DNA from: Colias croceus | Lineage: Eukaryota; Arthropoda; Insecta; Lepidoptera; Pieridae | NCBI RefSeq assembly: GCF_905220415.1 | Contig: NC_059539.1 | Coordinates: 3,844,001 to 3,908,000 of the forward strand | Reading direction: 5' to 3' | Length of the DNA stretch: 64,000 nt | In this document: positions 47,352 to 59,893 of the stretch, in pieces | How positions within the stretch are numbered: position 1 is the first letter of the stretch | Layout of the letters: the number at the start of each line of letters is the position of its first letter | Notes under the pieces: generated by a model | Told to the model about the DNA's origin: nothing | The model's database searches: none | Seen by the model: only the letters and a program-made list of their open reading frames with translations | Position numbers and translations under genes: made by a program

Positions 47352-47584
47352 CGGTCATAGACGAAATGTTACGCACGACAAACGTCAAATCTTTAATTGT
47401 CATCTGTCAATTCATGAAATGATGTGTTCTCGTGTCACAGGTTATTTGAAATCAGTATTTGTGAATTTTTAATTCATTCTTTGACTTTATTTATGCACGA
47501 CATATTATGTTAAGCCATGAACATAGAGATATTTTCTAAATAACTCTTGCATTCAAACATATTGTTTAATACAGAGTTTGAAAA
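47352..47584 (+). promoter_or_regulatory. ATP13A1 upstream region
   Basis: About 230 bp from the transposon end to the start codon. Presumed promoter and 5' UTR; no TATA box is evident. Confidence 0.35.
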
Positions 47585-50489
47585 ATGGTACTCAACAAGC
47601 AATCGTCATTAGACGATTTAGTCCAATACACACAGTTGTTTAAGCCGGTGGCGACTGTTTTACAAGGAACTATATTGCCCTTTTTGATTATTTATCCTAT
47701 CATTTTCTACTGCTGGATATTTGTATATGGTTTCAATGAGAATTTCGAAGCAGGGTTTGTAACAGTTGCTGTTGTGGCAACTATTCAAATTTTGATTTGC
47801 CTTTGCTGTTATTGGAGTGTTCATATACAATGTTTCCTGTCTTGTTCACCAGTAAGTTAAATTATATTAGTTCTTTTGGTTTGGCGAAATTTTGATGAGT
47901 TACTGAACTATAGGTTATTGTTTCAGGAAAGTGATCCTATAAGAGCTGAAATTGTTAAAGTAGTTCCAACATCTAATAATGGTTTTCCAGAAATTGTTAG
48001 ACTACATCATACAAAGGTAATAAAAATTATTGCTACAGGTTATATTAATAATAAAATAATTTTTATATATTTTTGGGTATTCTTCTATGCTTTAAATAAT
48101 AAGTATATATTGACTAATGTGATTTCATGAATTTCATTTCAGTCAACAAAAAAAGGCAGTCCCACTCCAGATGTATGGTTTGTGTTTCAAAAAAGCAAAT
48201 ATCTATATGATTGGGATAAGAAGTCTTTTCACACTGTTGAATTTCCAGTCAACAAAACTTATGAAGAATACTTGGAATCTAAGGGCTACTTGGATGATGA
48301 GTCTTTGGAAATTGCGGAGAAGGAGTTTGGCAAAAATGAAATGATTATGGTACATTACTTTCCTCCTTATATTTTATTATATCTCTAGGGAATTAAATCT
48401 AAATATATTTATTTTTCTTTTAGGTGGTTCCTGAATTCATGGAACTATTCAAAGAAAGGGCCACTGCCCCGTTTTTTGTATTCCAAGTTTTCTGTGTTGC
48501 TCTATGGTGTCTGGATAAGTATTGGTACTATTCTATATTCACTCTTGTGATGTTGGTCATGTTTGAGTGCACACTGGTACAACAGCAGTTGAGAAACATG
48601 GCAGAAATAAGGAAAATGGGAAATAAGCCATACAACATCAACATCTATAGAAATAGAAGGTGGCGACAAATAATGAGTGACCAATTACTACCAGGTGATA
48701 TAGTTTCCTTGACACGCTCTGGTAATGATAATTTAGTTCCATGTGACATTGTTTTAATAAGAGGTTCTTGTATTGTTGATGAATCCATGTTGACTGGTGA
48801 AAGTGTACCCCAAATGAAAGAACCCCTGGAAAATGACAAAGACACAAAACAGAATTTAGACCCTGAAGGTGATGGTAAACTGCACATGCTTTTTGGTGGT
48901 ACCAAAATAGTACAACATTCCTCACCAAGCAAGAATGTAACATCTGCTCTGAAAGCTCCAGACAATGGCTGTATTGGTTATGTTGTACGCAATGGATTTA
49001 ACACATCACAGGGAAAGCTTTTGAGAACAATTCTCTTTGGAGTTAAAAGAGTAACTGCAAACAATTTGGAAACATTTGGTTTTATACTCTTCCTATTAAT
49101 TTTCGCAATTGCTGCTGCAGCATATGTGTGGATAAAAGGATGCGAAGACCCTGAGAGAAACAGATATAAACTATTTTTAGAATGTACTTTGATATTGACA
49201 TCTGTAGTGCCTCCAGAACTACCTATAGAATTATCTTTAGCTGTGAATACTTCTTTATTGTCACTGTCTAAGTTAGCAGTGTTTTGCACAGAGCCATTTA
49301 GAATCCCGTTTGCTGGCAAAGTTGAAATTTGCTGTTTTGATAAGACAGGCACATTGACTAGTGACAACCTTGTTGTTGAAGGTGTTGCTGGTGTTGGGGA
49401 TCATACAGATGCTACTGTAATACCACTTTCAGAAGCACCTATGGAAACTATTCAAGTACTAGCATCTTGCCATTCTCTAGTTCAACTGGATGATGGTGTA
49501 GTGGGAGATCCTTTGGAAAAAGCAACTCTGAAAGCTGCAGAGTGGAATTTAACCAAGGGAGATGCTGTTGTGCCAAAAAAAGGAAAGTCCCCAGGCCTTA
49601 AAATTGTACACAGAAATCATTTTGCCAGTGCTTTGAAGAGAATGTCAGTAGTGGCCAGTTATCAGGTCAATGAAAGAGGTTTTGTAGAATCACATTATAT
49701 TAGCAGTGTGAAAGGTGCACCTGAAACTATAAAGACAATGCTGAAGGAAGTTCCTGAACATTATGACCATGTCTACTTGACTTTGTCAAGAAGGGGGGCT
49801 CGAGTTTTGGCACTGGGTTATAGAAACTTAGGAAAATTGAATTCTCAAGAAGTGAGGGAGTTATCTAGAGAGGATGTTGAATCAGATTTGACATTTGTTG
49901 GGTTTGTCATTATATCTTGTCCCTTGAAAACTGATTCTAAAAAGGCTATTGCTGAAATAGTGAATGCATCTCATTCTGTAGTGATGATTACTGGTGACAA
50001 CCCTCTAACTGCTTGTCATGTAGCTAAAGAGCTCAAATTTACGCAAAAAGACGAAGTTCTTATTCTGACCAAAGGAGATGATGATTGGAGTTGGAAATCA
50101 ATAAATGATAATGTTGATCTCTCTGTTCAACCATTTAAAACATCCAAAGAATTGACTACCAAATATGATCTGTGCATAACTGGAGAGGGGCTTACATTCC
50201 TGATTGAGAATCACTATAAGTTTCTATTAGAGATTATACCATCTATCAAAGTGTTTGCGAGATTTGCACCAAAGCAGAAAGAATTTGTCATAGTTACATT
50301 GAAATCACTGGGATATGTGACATTAATGTGTGGTGATGGTACAAATGATGTTGGTGCCTTGAAACATGCTGATGTGAGTAGATTTTTACATTATTTATGT
50401 CAACTCTTACTACCTTAAAAAGCGTTAGGATTGGAGAAATTATGAAATATTGATTATTAAAACTTTTTCTATAAGAGCAATGAAAAAAG

Positions 50490-50520
<31 letters not shown>

Positions 50521-53500
50521 CCAACTTGGGCACTAAGTTGATCCAGCCCGACTGCCGTGCATTCCTGACTCCACCTTTTCCCCCTTATTACTCGACTCCG
50601 GTTGCATAGATCTTGCCCGGAGTGGCAACGGCGCAAATTTTTGGGCGATGTTGCCAAACGTATTCGTGGAGAAGTTGATATACTCAACATTTTTATTGCT
50701 AAGATCTCGAACTGAATCGACTCCGTAACGGCCGAAATTCAGAAACCCATAAACACTTGTTGACTCCGTTTTATATACCAAATCCAAAGTCGTATGTTGA
50801 TCATTATCATTTATATTATCAAAATTACAGCTTTATTTGTTCCGACAAAACGAAACTGTATATTAAGTAACGTAGATTAATTTTTCGTAAACACTACAGT
50901 ATTTGTTGGCTCCGTACACAAACATATTATAGATAGGTAATGTTCCATACATTGCTAAATCCGCCTAGACTAGACGAACTCGACTTCGTAACGGTTCAAA
51001 TTTTGAAATGCTCAAATACTTCTTGACTCCGTTTTATATACCAAATCATAAGTCGTATGTTGATCTGTTCAATTTATATGCACTTGCATGACATTGACAT
51101 GGGGATATGAAATTAGAGCTACCAAAAAATCTCCTGAGTTTTATGGAAGTTGAAGAAGTCGACCGTAATTCAATTGAAACTTATAGAAAACGTTGTGAAA
51201 CTAAAAATAAGGAACCCTAAAAAGATAGATATTTGGACGAACCTTTCGTCATACAGTGACGGTGATAATTCTCAAGTAGTATGCAACCTACAAATAACAA
51301 CCTACCTCTTGAAACAGGGCAACTCTTTGGCGAACGCTACACGTAAGATCCATATTGTGATCCGTCAATATTTACTATCGGATTACGATATTTATTGACG
51401 TGTAGGGCAGTGTATTGAAGGATCACAATACAGGGTTAGTTTTCAATGACCAGCCAAAATTTAAAATTAAGATCTACATATTAAACCAAAGGTGCATTTG
51501 AAACATTATTGTCGAATAAAATTAAATAAAAATAATAGCATTCATTTGAAAATGTCTTAAAAATTTCCTAAATCGTAAACACCCCCAGAATCAATGCACT
51601 TGTGTGCTAGCGCGCATTGCCAAATTTATGTGTGTGCTAACTTCTACCTATCTAGGTTGTTGAACTGAATTGTTGCTTTTGTAATGTCCACACGTTCGCT
51701 TTTTAGTGGTGGACAGGAATGAAATCTAATTTAAAAAAAAACGTTTTTTTTTCATTAGTTCTAAAATGTTATCGATTCTGAACCATTTCTGAAAATTTGG
51801 CCGGTCATTGAGAACTAACCCTGTATATCGCTGGGTTTCTGGAACTCCTTGTGATCTGATCCCAGGACCTACATCGCAATATTTATCTTGCCGTCATCAC
51901 GTCTGGCTCATACAAAGAACGTTTCAGTACTGACGCGATACGTATTGATGGTGTAGGGTGTGCTGTGATCCCTCCTAAGATACATCAGTAAATATCAAGA
52001 TAATTATCATAATATTTATTGACGTGTAGCGTTCGCCTTTGCCCTGATTCTGATATCAATCTGATAAAATAATTAAAATGTTAGATTTAGGTCAAAAACA
52101 AATGACGACTCATATTCTTGCACAAATTATCCATTGCGGAGTAAATATGAGTGTACGCAGATCGCCAACACGTTTAACTAGCAGTGGTGCAGTGGGTACT
52201 GCCGGTGGATCGCATCCCGATCTATCGAAGCTAAGTTCGTTTTCTACGAGTTCTACGCCAACTGATACTTAAATTACTTACAGAAAACGGAAACAACCGC
52301 TAGAACAAGATTGCAGATGTAATGATGATATGAAGGATATTCGGTCGGAGTTGAGCCGTATTAGTACATTATTTGAAAAATATGTATGCTCAAATGAACA
52401 AATAGTAAACAAAATTCATTCAATTGAGTATTTGAATAAAAAATTTTTTTGTGCTAAATGGAAAGATTATATATTAGTTTTATAACAAAACTATTTTTTT
52501 AAATTTTTTTTTTTCAATAATTCAAAAGTTATTTCAAAATAAAAATTAGTCTTTGAATCCAGTACCGAAAACACACCGACAACTCCCGAAGCATCACCCG
52601 GGCGCGTGTGACGTCATAATGTTAGTTTTCACTCATTGCAGTTGATAGAAAAACGTATACAACTGTAACATTTTGACGTCACATCTATGGTGACCAATCA
52701 TGGTGCGTTTATAGTCACGTGATTTTAATTTAAATTTCATCAATTTTTAATTGCTTTTATTTAATTGATAAAATTTTTTTTGGAGTTTTTTGCATTAAAT
52801 ATCAATATTATTAATAATAAGGTTTTAAAATACATAAAAAAATCAATAATTTTTTTTTATTCAAATACTCAATTAAACATTCATTTCAACATTTCATTCA
52901 ATTAAACAAAATCATTTCGGCGGTATGGCGACCATTTAGAATCGTCTGAAAAGTATGGCGATGCATGGCGATTTTCGTAAATGGCTGCACGAAGATGGTT
53001 ACCTGTGCAAAAGTTAGCCTGGTACCAATAAAATAATAAATAAAATAAAATTTATTAGTAACTTCAAATATAACATTACAATATTGCTCTGCCTTCTGAA
53101 CTAGGTAATTCCTATATCTCAGAAGGCAGTGCCTTCCCTTGCAAATTTCATGTTACATTATATTTGGCAAGTTAACAAAATAAATTTTAGTGACTAATGA
53201 TAAAGGATACAAAGTAAATGATTAAGAAAATAAAAGTATACGATTTGAATTGCACAATACAATGGTTGAATTGTTTTTTTTTTAAATCAACGCATTCGCG
53301 TCGATATGGCGGGCTTTATGTCACACCGGAAAAGTATGGCATGACACTACCGTCTACATCTTTTTTATGGGCTATCGGTAAATTCTAAAATTTTTGTGTT
53401 ACAAATCGTTTGACTTTCGCTATTTTTCCGACGAGTTTGACTAACGCCCACGCGACTAAGCCGCCTTTACCAGCGTTCACACCATCATTTTTCTTTCTGT

Positions 53501-54373
53501 CATTGCGTACTAAGACCCCTGTAGAACCGCCATCCTGTTACAAATGACTCGAAATTTTGTGTCAATGACTCCCGATCTACTAGGTTTGCGAATCGACAGC
53601 TCTCTAAAATGGAATCATCACATCGACCACCTAAAAAATAAATTATCAGCACTTCTTAGATCTCTGCGTAATATTACTTCTTGCATTCCTCATAAATTAC
53701 GCCACACCATCTACAACACGTTAGTAAAGCCGCACCTAATGTATTTAATAGAAGTATGGGGGAGTGCTTACAAAAATAAATTAGCGCCACTCCAAATTTT
53801 ACAAAATAAAATCATTAAAACTATCTTTAACTATCCTTTTTTAACTTCTACAAATAAAATCTACGACGACACTAAAATAATGAATTTAAAACAATTATAC
53901 TTTTGTAATACGTGTATGTTCATCCGCAAAGCGCTACATAAAAACATAAATACAAATATTATATTCTCAACATCCAATCGCAACTATCTTAATAGACGAG
54001 CTAGCTATCTTGCCCTCCCAAAGATCCGAACAAATTATGGAAGGCGAACGGCAACATACGTTTTTATAACGGGAATAATTAATGTCTTTAAACCTTCAAG
54101 TGCCGCGAGCGACCAATGGCTGAGCTCGGTGGGCTCTGATTGGCTCATTTGAATCGGATCAACAAGAGCTAAAACGCAAAAAAGGTGGATTTGTATAAAA
54201 AGCACGTAATTATTATTATTACTGATGGTGACACTTGTGGCTCCGTTCGGATCCACATACGGACGGTGGTGTGGCAATGGATCCACAAATACCAACCGGA
54301 TCAACAAGTGAAAACGGATCAAATAATTACTAACTATATGGCACGTTTGATCAACATAGTGCCCATGGAGATA

Positions 54374-54421
<48 letters not shown>

Positions 54422-57400
54422 TATTTAAAACAATCAAAATAATAAATTTATTTTGATTGTTTTAAAATAATTTATAAATAAGTAGTAATATTTTTTTTAA
54501 TAAATTAAAATCACATTTATCACAATAATGTTTACAAAGAAAACCACACTTAAACTGGATAAAAAAATAATATTTTATAACATTTTAGGTGGGTGTGGCC
54601 ATATTAGCCAACGCTCCCGAGCGTCCACGGGAAAAACCTCGTGAACTGCCACCTCCAGAGTTGGAGATCCGTAGACCCCCAGGTCCTCGTGACCCTCGCG
54701 CGGAGGCCAGGGCTGAAGCAGCAGCTCGTCTCCGGAGAGCCATGAAGAAGCTAGAGGAGGAAGACCAGCCCCAGATCGTGAGACTTGGTGACGCTAGTGT
54801 AGCCGCACCGTTTACTAGCAGACTATCGAGTATTTTTTGTAGTGAGTTGTGTTTTCTTGTCTCTTGTAGGCAGATTGTTTTGATAAACAATTATTTTACA
54901 TTATAATCAATAATAATCATTTATTCACAGTAATGTTTCTGTCAAAGCCAATTGGCGTAATCAAGACCAGCCTTTTTATTAATCTCTAGTTTGTTCTAAA
55001 ATTGTAATGTTATATTTTATTTAAAGAAATTTTAACTCATTGAGCCCCCAGCGGCCCGATCGGTCCACGACACAATAGATTTTCTATTGTGTCTGTGATT
55101 CCGGGGGCTGAGTTATTACAGTGAAATAACTTTGTTTCCAAGCCTTGAAGAAGCCTTTATTAATTTCAAAATTGTACACTTGTAAATATTTTAAATTTTG
55201 TGTAGTACATTAAATTGTTAAATAAATAAATAAACGTCTTTCCAGTATGTCACATCATCAAACAAGGACGCTGTACACTGGTCACAACACTGCAAATGTT
55301 CAAGATCTTGGCTCTAAACGCACTGATATTGGCCTACAGTCAATCTGTATTGTATTTGGACGGTATCAAGTTTAGTGATACGCAGGCAACCCTGCAGAGT
55401 TTATTGCTAGCGTCGTGTTTCCTGTTCATATCACGGTCTAAGGTAAATTATTTATACTATTTTCCTTTATATTAACTGCTATTTATAAATTTATGAATAC
55501 TAATTAGAACTTTTAATCAAAAAAATTACAATAATAATATATGGTAGAAATTTATGAAATTATAGTAGTTCTTCACTTTCTATAGTAATTTTTTTTAGAT
55601 AAATCGTGTAATATTTTCATTCGCTACTGGCTAAGTATAGAATAAAGAGTACCAATTTATTGCAATTGTAAAATTAAAAAAAAACATTTTATAAAACAAA
55701 TTATGTTTAACTGTTTGCAGCTGCCACTCTTGGCATTGCGAATTGACTTTTATTTCATTTGACTAATTAAATTATGATGTTATTCAAGTTAAAAGTCTTA
55801 GCCCAATAAAAGTAGTCATCAACTATAAAATATTACTGATGTTACTATACATTTCAATAAAAATATGTACTAATTAATTAATAAAAAATTTACAGCCACT
55901 AAAACAACTGTCGAAGCAGCGCCCTCTACCGAACATTTTCAACATGTATACAGTAATGACGGTACTTTCACAATTCGCTGTTCACTTCGTCTGTCTCATA
56001 TATTTGGTGCGGGAAGCGACATTGCGGTCTCCGGATAGGTAATTTTTTAATCTTGGGTTTTTTTATATGCTAGAATTTTTAGATTTTGAAGGTAATTTGT
56101 GAAAAATCACTCATGGTTTTTTTCTTGATTTGAAAGATAACTTTTGATGATTTATATTTTTAGATTTCAAGAATCATTCAATTAATTTGTGAGTGATCTA
56201 TTTATCTATCTAATAAAAAAATGTTTTGACTATTGGAGTAGATATATGGTATGGTTGGTTGATTCAAAATGAAAAACACTTAAATAAGTGATAATTTGAA
56301 AATATAGAGTTAACCCCTTATTGCATGAATTATTAAGGAGATGAAATAAAAATTATTTTTTTGCAAAAAAGTGTTTATTAGACCTTACATCATGAGATCA
56401 AATTGAGAAAAAAAATTATTTACTTATATTATAGAAAATATATAACGGCGCCATATATGGACTCGTATGCAGTGTTTGTTGTATTTTTTCTGTCATATAT
56501 GGCTTCGTATGCAATTAGAAAAAAGTAACTAATTAATAAAATAAAAACATATTCCGGATTAATTTCACACACACGGTTGCTAAGCCCCAAACTAAACTTA
56601 AGCTTGTATCCTGAATGCTTAGTCAACTGATATGCTACATATACTTTACATAAATCCTATCCTACTTATATTATAAATTCGAAAGTTTGTGAGGGTGGAT
56701 GTATGTGTATGTGTTTGTTTGTTACTGTTTCACGCAAATACTACTGAACCGACTTCTATGAAATTTAGCACACATAATATAGAGGGTAACTTGGACTAAC
56801 ACATAGGATAGGTTTTATCCCGAAAATCCCACGCGAACGGGAACTATGCGGGGTTTTCTTTGAAAACGCGGGCGAGGCCGCGGGCGAAATGTTAGTACTT
56901 TATATGGATACCTAAATAACACCCAGAATCACAGCCAACTTATACTTCGTGAAATTGCTTAAAACAATTACGTTTGTCATTATAACATAAAAACACGTTA
57001 TATTTTTCACATAACGTGAAGGAACGAAATTGGAACAATATAGGCATAGCTGACGGGCGTTCTTCTTCCAAATTCGGTAATGACTAATCCCATCAGACCG
57101 TACAGAATCAAAGTGAAAATCTAGATGTCCTGCAGGAGTTTTTCGTAGCTTTTTTGCGGTAATTGGCGAGTCAGAAATACTGAGGAGACTCCAGAGATGC
57201 CGATGTTTCTAAGTTTTTGAGAGACGACCACGTCTTTTGGTAATAAGAGCTTTCCCTGACTTTCGCATTTGCTCTGAAACGGCTAATTAAAAATCATACA
57301 GTGGCATATAGCATGAGTCTGTATTTATTGATGATGATATAATATTTACATGCTTAGCATAGTGAGATAAAAGTGTCTAGGATCGATACTGGAACAATCA

Positions 57401-59380
57401 GTGAAAGTATCCTTGAATGCTGTGCTTGAATGCATACCCAGCCACATATGACATAATATATTTTGGACGGAATGCATACGAAGCCAAATATGACAGATTT
57501 GGAAAAGTACAAAAAAACATGATTAAAGCAAAAAAACAACCTAACCAAATGTTTTACCTTATTTTAGAAAGACTAAAGAATGAAGAAATATTTTTTTTCA
57601 TGGCTTTACTCACCTTTTTGATATTGAAATCTTAATTTGAAAATCACGGTTTTTTCCGCGCACCCAAACCGTCGCACGCGCTAGACTAAATCTATAATAT
57701 ATCTGATGGATAATATTTACACTGTATAAATTAATTACATTCCAATTCTCGATGAAATGCTGTTTAAGATGTAAGGTAGTTTTTTTAGATATTGTTTATA
57801 GTTAGCCTATAAAAAATTCATAAACTTCGTCGTCCATATATGGCTCTGTATGCGGTAAGGGGTTAATTAAATAATAAATAATGACTTACTTAACCTTTTA
57901 GGTGTAATTGTTAAAAAAACAACATAATCATTATTCATTACTAATAAAGTTGTCCCATGTACATTTCTTACACAAGGTATACCACTAAATACAAATATCA
58001 CTATCAAACACCTCTTATTTTTATTGAAAATTATTTTTTTTAGAGATACAACACCAAAACTCGACATGGACCTGGCTGAAGATGAAGAGCGTCCGTTCCA
58101 ACCAGATCTGCTCAACAGCACTGTGTACATCATATCAATGGCGTTGCAAATATCTACGTTCGCTATCAATTATAGAGTGAGTTTAATTAATATGATTGAT
58201 TTTTATGTTTTATATAAACTTGCCTTCGGGAGCAATTACGTTACGCAATTTTTGACTCCCCTTCCCCCCTTGTTGTCCCCCCACTGTAACATTTTTTATG
58301 TACTCCAGTAACATAAATTATAAAAAAATCATTTTATTTATTTAATTTCTATGTATGTAAAAATAAAACGAGCCTTGTACGTTTCAAGAACTAGGTCGTA
58401 TATATTTCGGTGAAAAGAAGATGGCAGTTTTCTCGAATTTTCAGAAAACTTCATTTATATTCTTCACTTTTTGTGGAAAAATTGCACATCGAGAATGTAA
58501 CTTGAAGATGATTCAAAGTAACATAATGGCCATTCCTGTGAATGTCTACAGATTAAATTAAAAGACATCCTAAAAAAATTAGCTTGTCGTCCATAAAATT
58601 GTTCTGAATACTGAAATAAATTCGATTTATAAACCCAGTTATTCTTCTAAACAGGGTGAGCCGTTCATGGAAGGTCTGCGCGACAACAAGCCGCTATTGT
58701 ACAGTATCTTAATATCTGGTGGAGCGGTGCTGGCGCTGGCCGCTGGCATCTTCCCAGATCTGAGTAATATGTTCGAGATCGTGTATTTCCCACCCGATGT
58801 GAGTATTCTAAGATATTTTGTAGACCAATAAAGTATGTTAATACTAGTATTTTCTAGTGTTTGATTTTACGCGAGTTTAGAAAATGTACATTTAGAAATT
58901 AAAGACTTTTTTTAAACGCGATTTATTAAGCTATTGCATAGCTTCTATCTCGGACCTTGAGCGCGGGGACCGAATCGAGAAATTCCGTAACGAAAAAACC
59001 TCACGCTCCCCACTCCGACGGGCGGAGGTGTCGCTTGAAGGCATAGCATGCAATAGCTTTACCGCGGCAGTCCCCGAGTGCCACACGTCGTTTTTCATTA
59101 TATTATTTTCCCGTCGTTTTAGTTGAGGTAGTAGTGCAGGTTAACTAATCTATAAACCTATACTACTACTACTTAACATAGTTATGTTACCTGAATTTTT
59201 TTTGCACTCGGTCATTCCACTATTTTCTTGTTAACAGATTACGTAACTTTTACATTTTTTTTGTTACAGTATCGACTAATTTTAGTACAAGTACTGATAG
59301 AGGACATGCTGTTCGCGTACTTAGCGGACCGCGTGTGTCTATGGTTGTTCGGTGAAGGGAGGGGCTACGTATCAACGTAG
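47585..59380 (+). CDS. ATP13A1: P5A-type ATPase, ER transmembrane-helix dislocase
   Basis: Ten exons join in frame: 47585-47851, 47927-48016, 48143-48349, 48424-50373, 54589-54841, 55246-55442, 55896-56038, 58044-58176, 58655-58798, 59270-59380 (3495 nt, 1164 aa; human 1204). ATP13A1/Spf1 is an ER P-type ATPase that uses ATP to extract mis-inserted transmembrane helices. Seen here: N-terminal membrane segments; the actuator motif TGES at 312-315; the P5A signature PPELPIELS at 451-459; the phosphorylation motif DKTGTLT with Asp494; the hinge motif GDGTNDVGALKHAD at 825-838, ending exon 4; and C-terminal membrane helices including NSTVYIISMALQISTFAINY. Exon 5 (RPREKPRELPPPELEIRR) is the charged insert typical of ATP13A1. 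AATAAA is at 59550-59555. Intron 4 (4.2 kb) and intron 7 (2.0 kb) are full of transposon sequence. Confidence 0.96.
50374..51314. repeat. ATP13A1 intron 4: (TA)n and degenerate tandem duplication
   Basis: A (TA)n run lies at ~50491-50516. Two diverged direct copies sit ~265 bp apart, ~50713-50815 and ~50976-51080. Shared blocks are 'gactccgttttatataccaa' followed by 'atc' and 'aagtcgtatgttgatc', plus 'cgact(c/t)cgtaacgg' upstream. No coding content. Confidence 0.6.
51315..52045. mobile_element. TIR element (CAGGGCAA...) with a nested MITE
   Basis: The termini read CAGGGCAACTCTTTGGCGAA and, on the other strand, CAGGGCAAAGGCGAACGCTA. Both continue into 'cgctacacgt'. The start CAGGG is hAT-like, but I cannot find a matching 8-bp duplication. 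The MITE at 51431-51823 sits inside. Confidence 0.65.
51431..51823. mobile_element. TA-flanked MITE nested in the preceding element
   Basis: The termini CAGGGTTAGTTTTCAATGAC and CAGGGTTAGTTCTCAATGAC are inverted repeats. TA lies directly outside both ends (51429-51430, 51824-51825), as expected of Tc1/mariner-type elements. ~393 bp, non-coding. Confidence 0.75.
52078..52440 (+). pseudogene. LINE ORF1 (gag-like) fragment
   Basis: An open 64-codon piece includes MSVRRSPTRLTSSGAVGTAG, then a stop, then in-frame-like RKRKQPLEQDCRC and DIRSELSRISTLFEKY. The 'MSVRRSP' start with a later RKRKQP and heptad region resembles the ORF1 N-terminus of Jockey-type LINEs in Lepidoptera. A MITE (52422-52874) cuts into its 3' side. 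Confidence 0.5.
52422..52874. mobile_element. MITE with AATTGAGTATTTGAATAAA termini
   Basis: 'aattgagtatttgaataaaa' at the left end is matched by its complement 'ttattcaaatactcaatt' at the right. ~450 bp, non-coding, in ATP13A1 intron 4. Confidence 0.75.
52875..53543. other. ATP13A1 intron 4, unassigned stretch
   Basis: A short hairpin, 'ctgccttctgaactaggtaa' ... 'tatctcagaaggcag', lies at ~53090-53128 and may be a reversed retroposon tail. Otherwise no gene and no clear boundary. Confidence 0.45.
53544..54152 (+). pseudogene. LINE reverse-transcriptase C-terminal fragment
   Basis: A 202-codon frame shows the region after the catalytic motifs of a non-LTR reverse transcriptase: LGLRIDSSLKWNHHIDHLKN, then NTLVKPHLMYLIEVWGSAY and LQILQNKIIKTIF. 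The polymerase core (FADD) is absent, so the fragment is 5'-truncated and inactive. It lies in ATP13A1 intron 4 on the same strand. Confidence 0.8.
54370..54421. repeat. (AT)n microsatellite
   Basis: About 50 bases of uninterrupted TA repeats in ATP13A1 intron 4, ~170 bp before exon 5. Confidence 0.95.
55026..55112. repeat. Hairpin MITE in ATP13A1 intron 5
   Basis: 'aactcattgagcccccagcg' and 'gattccgggggctgagtt' pair as arms; an inner hairpin 'acacaatagattttctattg' then 'tgt' is perfect. ~87 bp. Confidence 0.7.
56314..57862. mobile_element. piggyBac-like TTAA element with paired internal repeats
   Basis: The termini are CCCCTTATTGCATG and, on the other strand, CCCCTTACCGCATA. TTAA lies immediately outside both ends (56310-56313 and 57863-57866). 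TTAA plus a CCC-starting terminus is the hallmark of piggyBac-type elements. A ~21-bp motif (CATATATGG.CT.CGTATGC) occurs five times: ~56452 and ~56494, inverted at ~57429-57450 and ~57471-57494, and at ~57833. An RTE-like remnant (56650-56896) is inserted inside. No transposase frame. The element lies in ATP13A1 intron 7. Confidence 0.75.
56650..56896. repeat. RTE-like remnant inside the TTAA element
   Basis: 'tatattataaattcgaaagt', 'actactgaaccgacttctat', 'agagggtaacttggactaac' and 'gcgggcgaggccgcgggcga' match the copy at 33443-33664 block by block. Confidence 0.75.
58200..58320. repeat. C-rich repeat fragment in ATP13A1 intron 8
   Basis: 'caattacgttacgcaatttt' followed by 'tgactccccttcccccc' resembles a 'taacgc ... 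ccccccc' fragment seen widely in Lepidoptera. Boundaries uncertain. The rest of the intron is unassigned. Confidence 0.4.
58845..59105. repeat. 'acgcgag ... aagctattgcatagctt' repeat in intron 9
   Basis: 'ttgattttacgcgagtttag' to 'aaacgcgatttatt' resembles the hairpin MITE at ~30986-31097. It continues into a GC-richer block framed by 'aagctattgcatagcttc' and the inverted 'gcatagcatgcaatagcttt'. Confidence 0.55.
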
Positions 59381-59893
59381 CATAGACAAGGGCACGCACA
59401 CATCGATATTTAAAGAAAATAATTTATTTTATATACATTTCCAAGGGTATGTCACTTTCACACTGTATTGGTGTGAGTGTTTGTGACAACCCGCTCAAAT
59501 AAGATGTGCATTTAATGTGTGGATGTGTCAGTGGTATTTTATTTATGGTAATAAATGTGTAGTTAATTGTCTTGCTAGTTTTATTCATTTCATGTGATGC
59601 GTGTATTTATAAATATAATATACATAAATGTATATATAATATTAAAATAACTGTATGAATAATTAGATAACTACCGGTATGGATATTAAATGAATTCCTG
59701 CTTTGAATAATTAATTAAATAAAAGAAAAGTTTCACGCAATATGTACATATATTTTAATTAATTTAGGGTCATAATTACATAATGCCTACCTTAACTAAA
59801 CTATTGTTTTCACACAAATTACCTTAACGTTCGACTTTCGGAAAAGCAATAGTTTATTATTGACTATATTGTACATGCCCTGCTGTCTTGCGT
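59381..59893. other. Convergent 3' ends of ATP13A1 and the cuticle gene
   Basis: The ATP13A1 3' UTR holds AATAAA at 59550-59555; another lies at ~59719. The cuticle gene's AATAAA on the minus strand is at 59858-59853, 36 nt after its stop. No other gene fits here. Confidence 0.6.

Noticed and set aside
48978..49367. 129-codon frame antisense to ATP13A1
   Set aside because: It lies wholly inside the conserved ATPase exon 4 on the other strand and shows no family resemblance; a shadow frame.
54589..54906. Separate 105-aa proline/arginine-rich protein
   Set aside because: It is exon 5 of ATP13A1: it begins at an acceptor, joins in phase and continues into CHIIKQGRC on exon 6.
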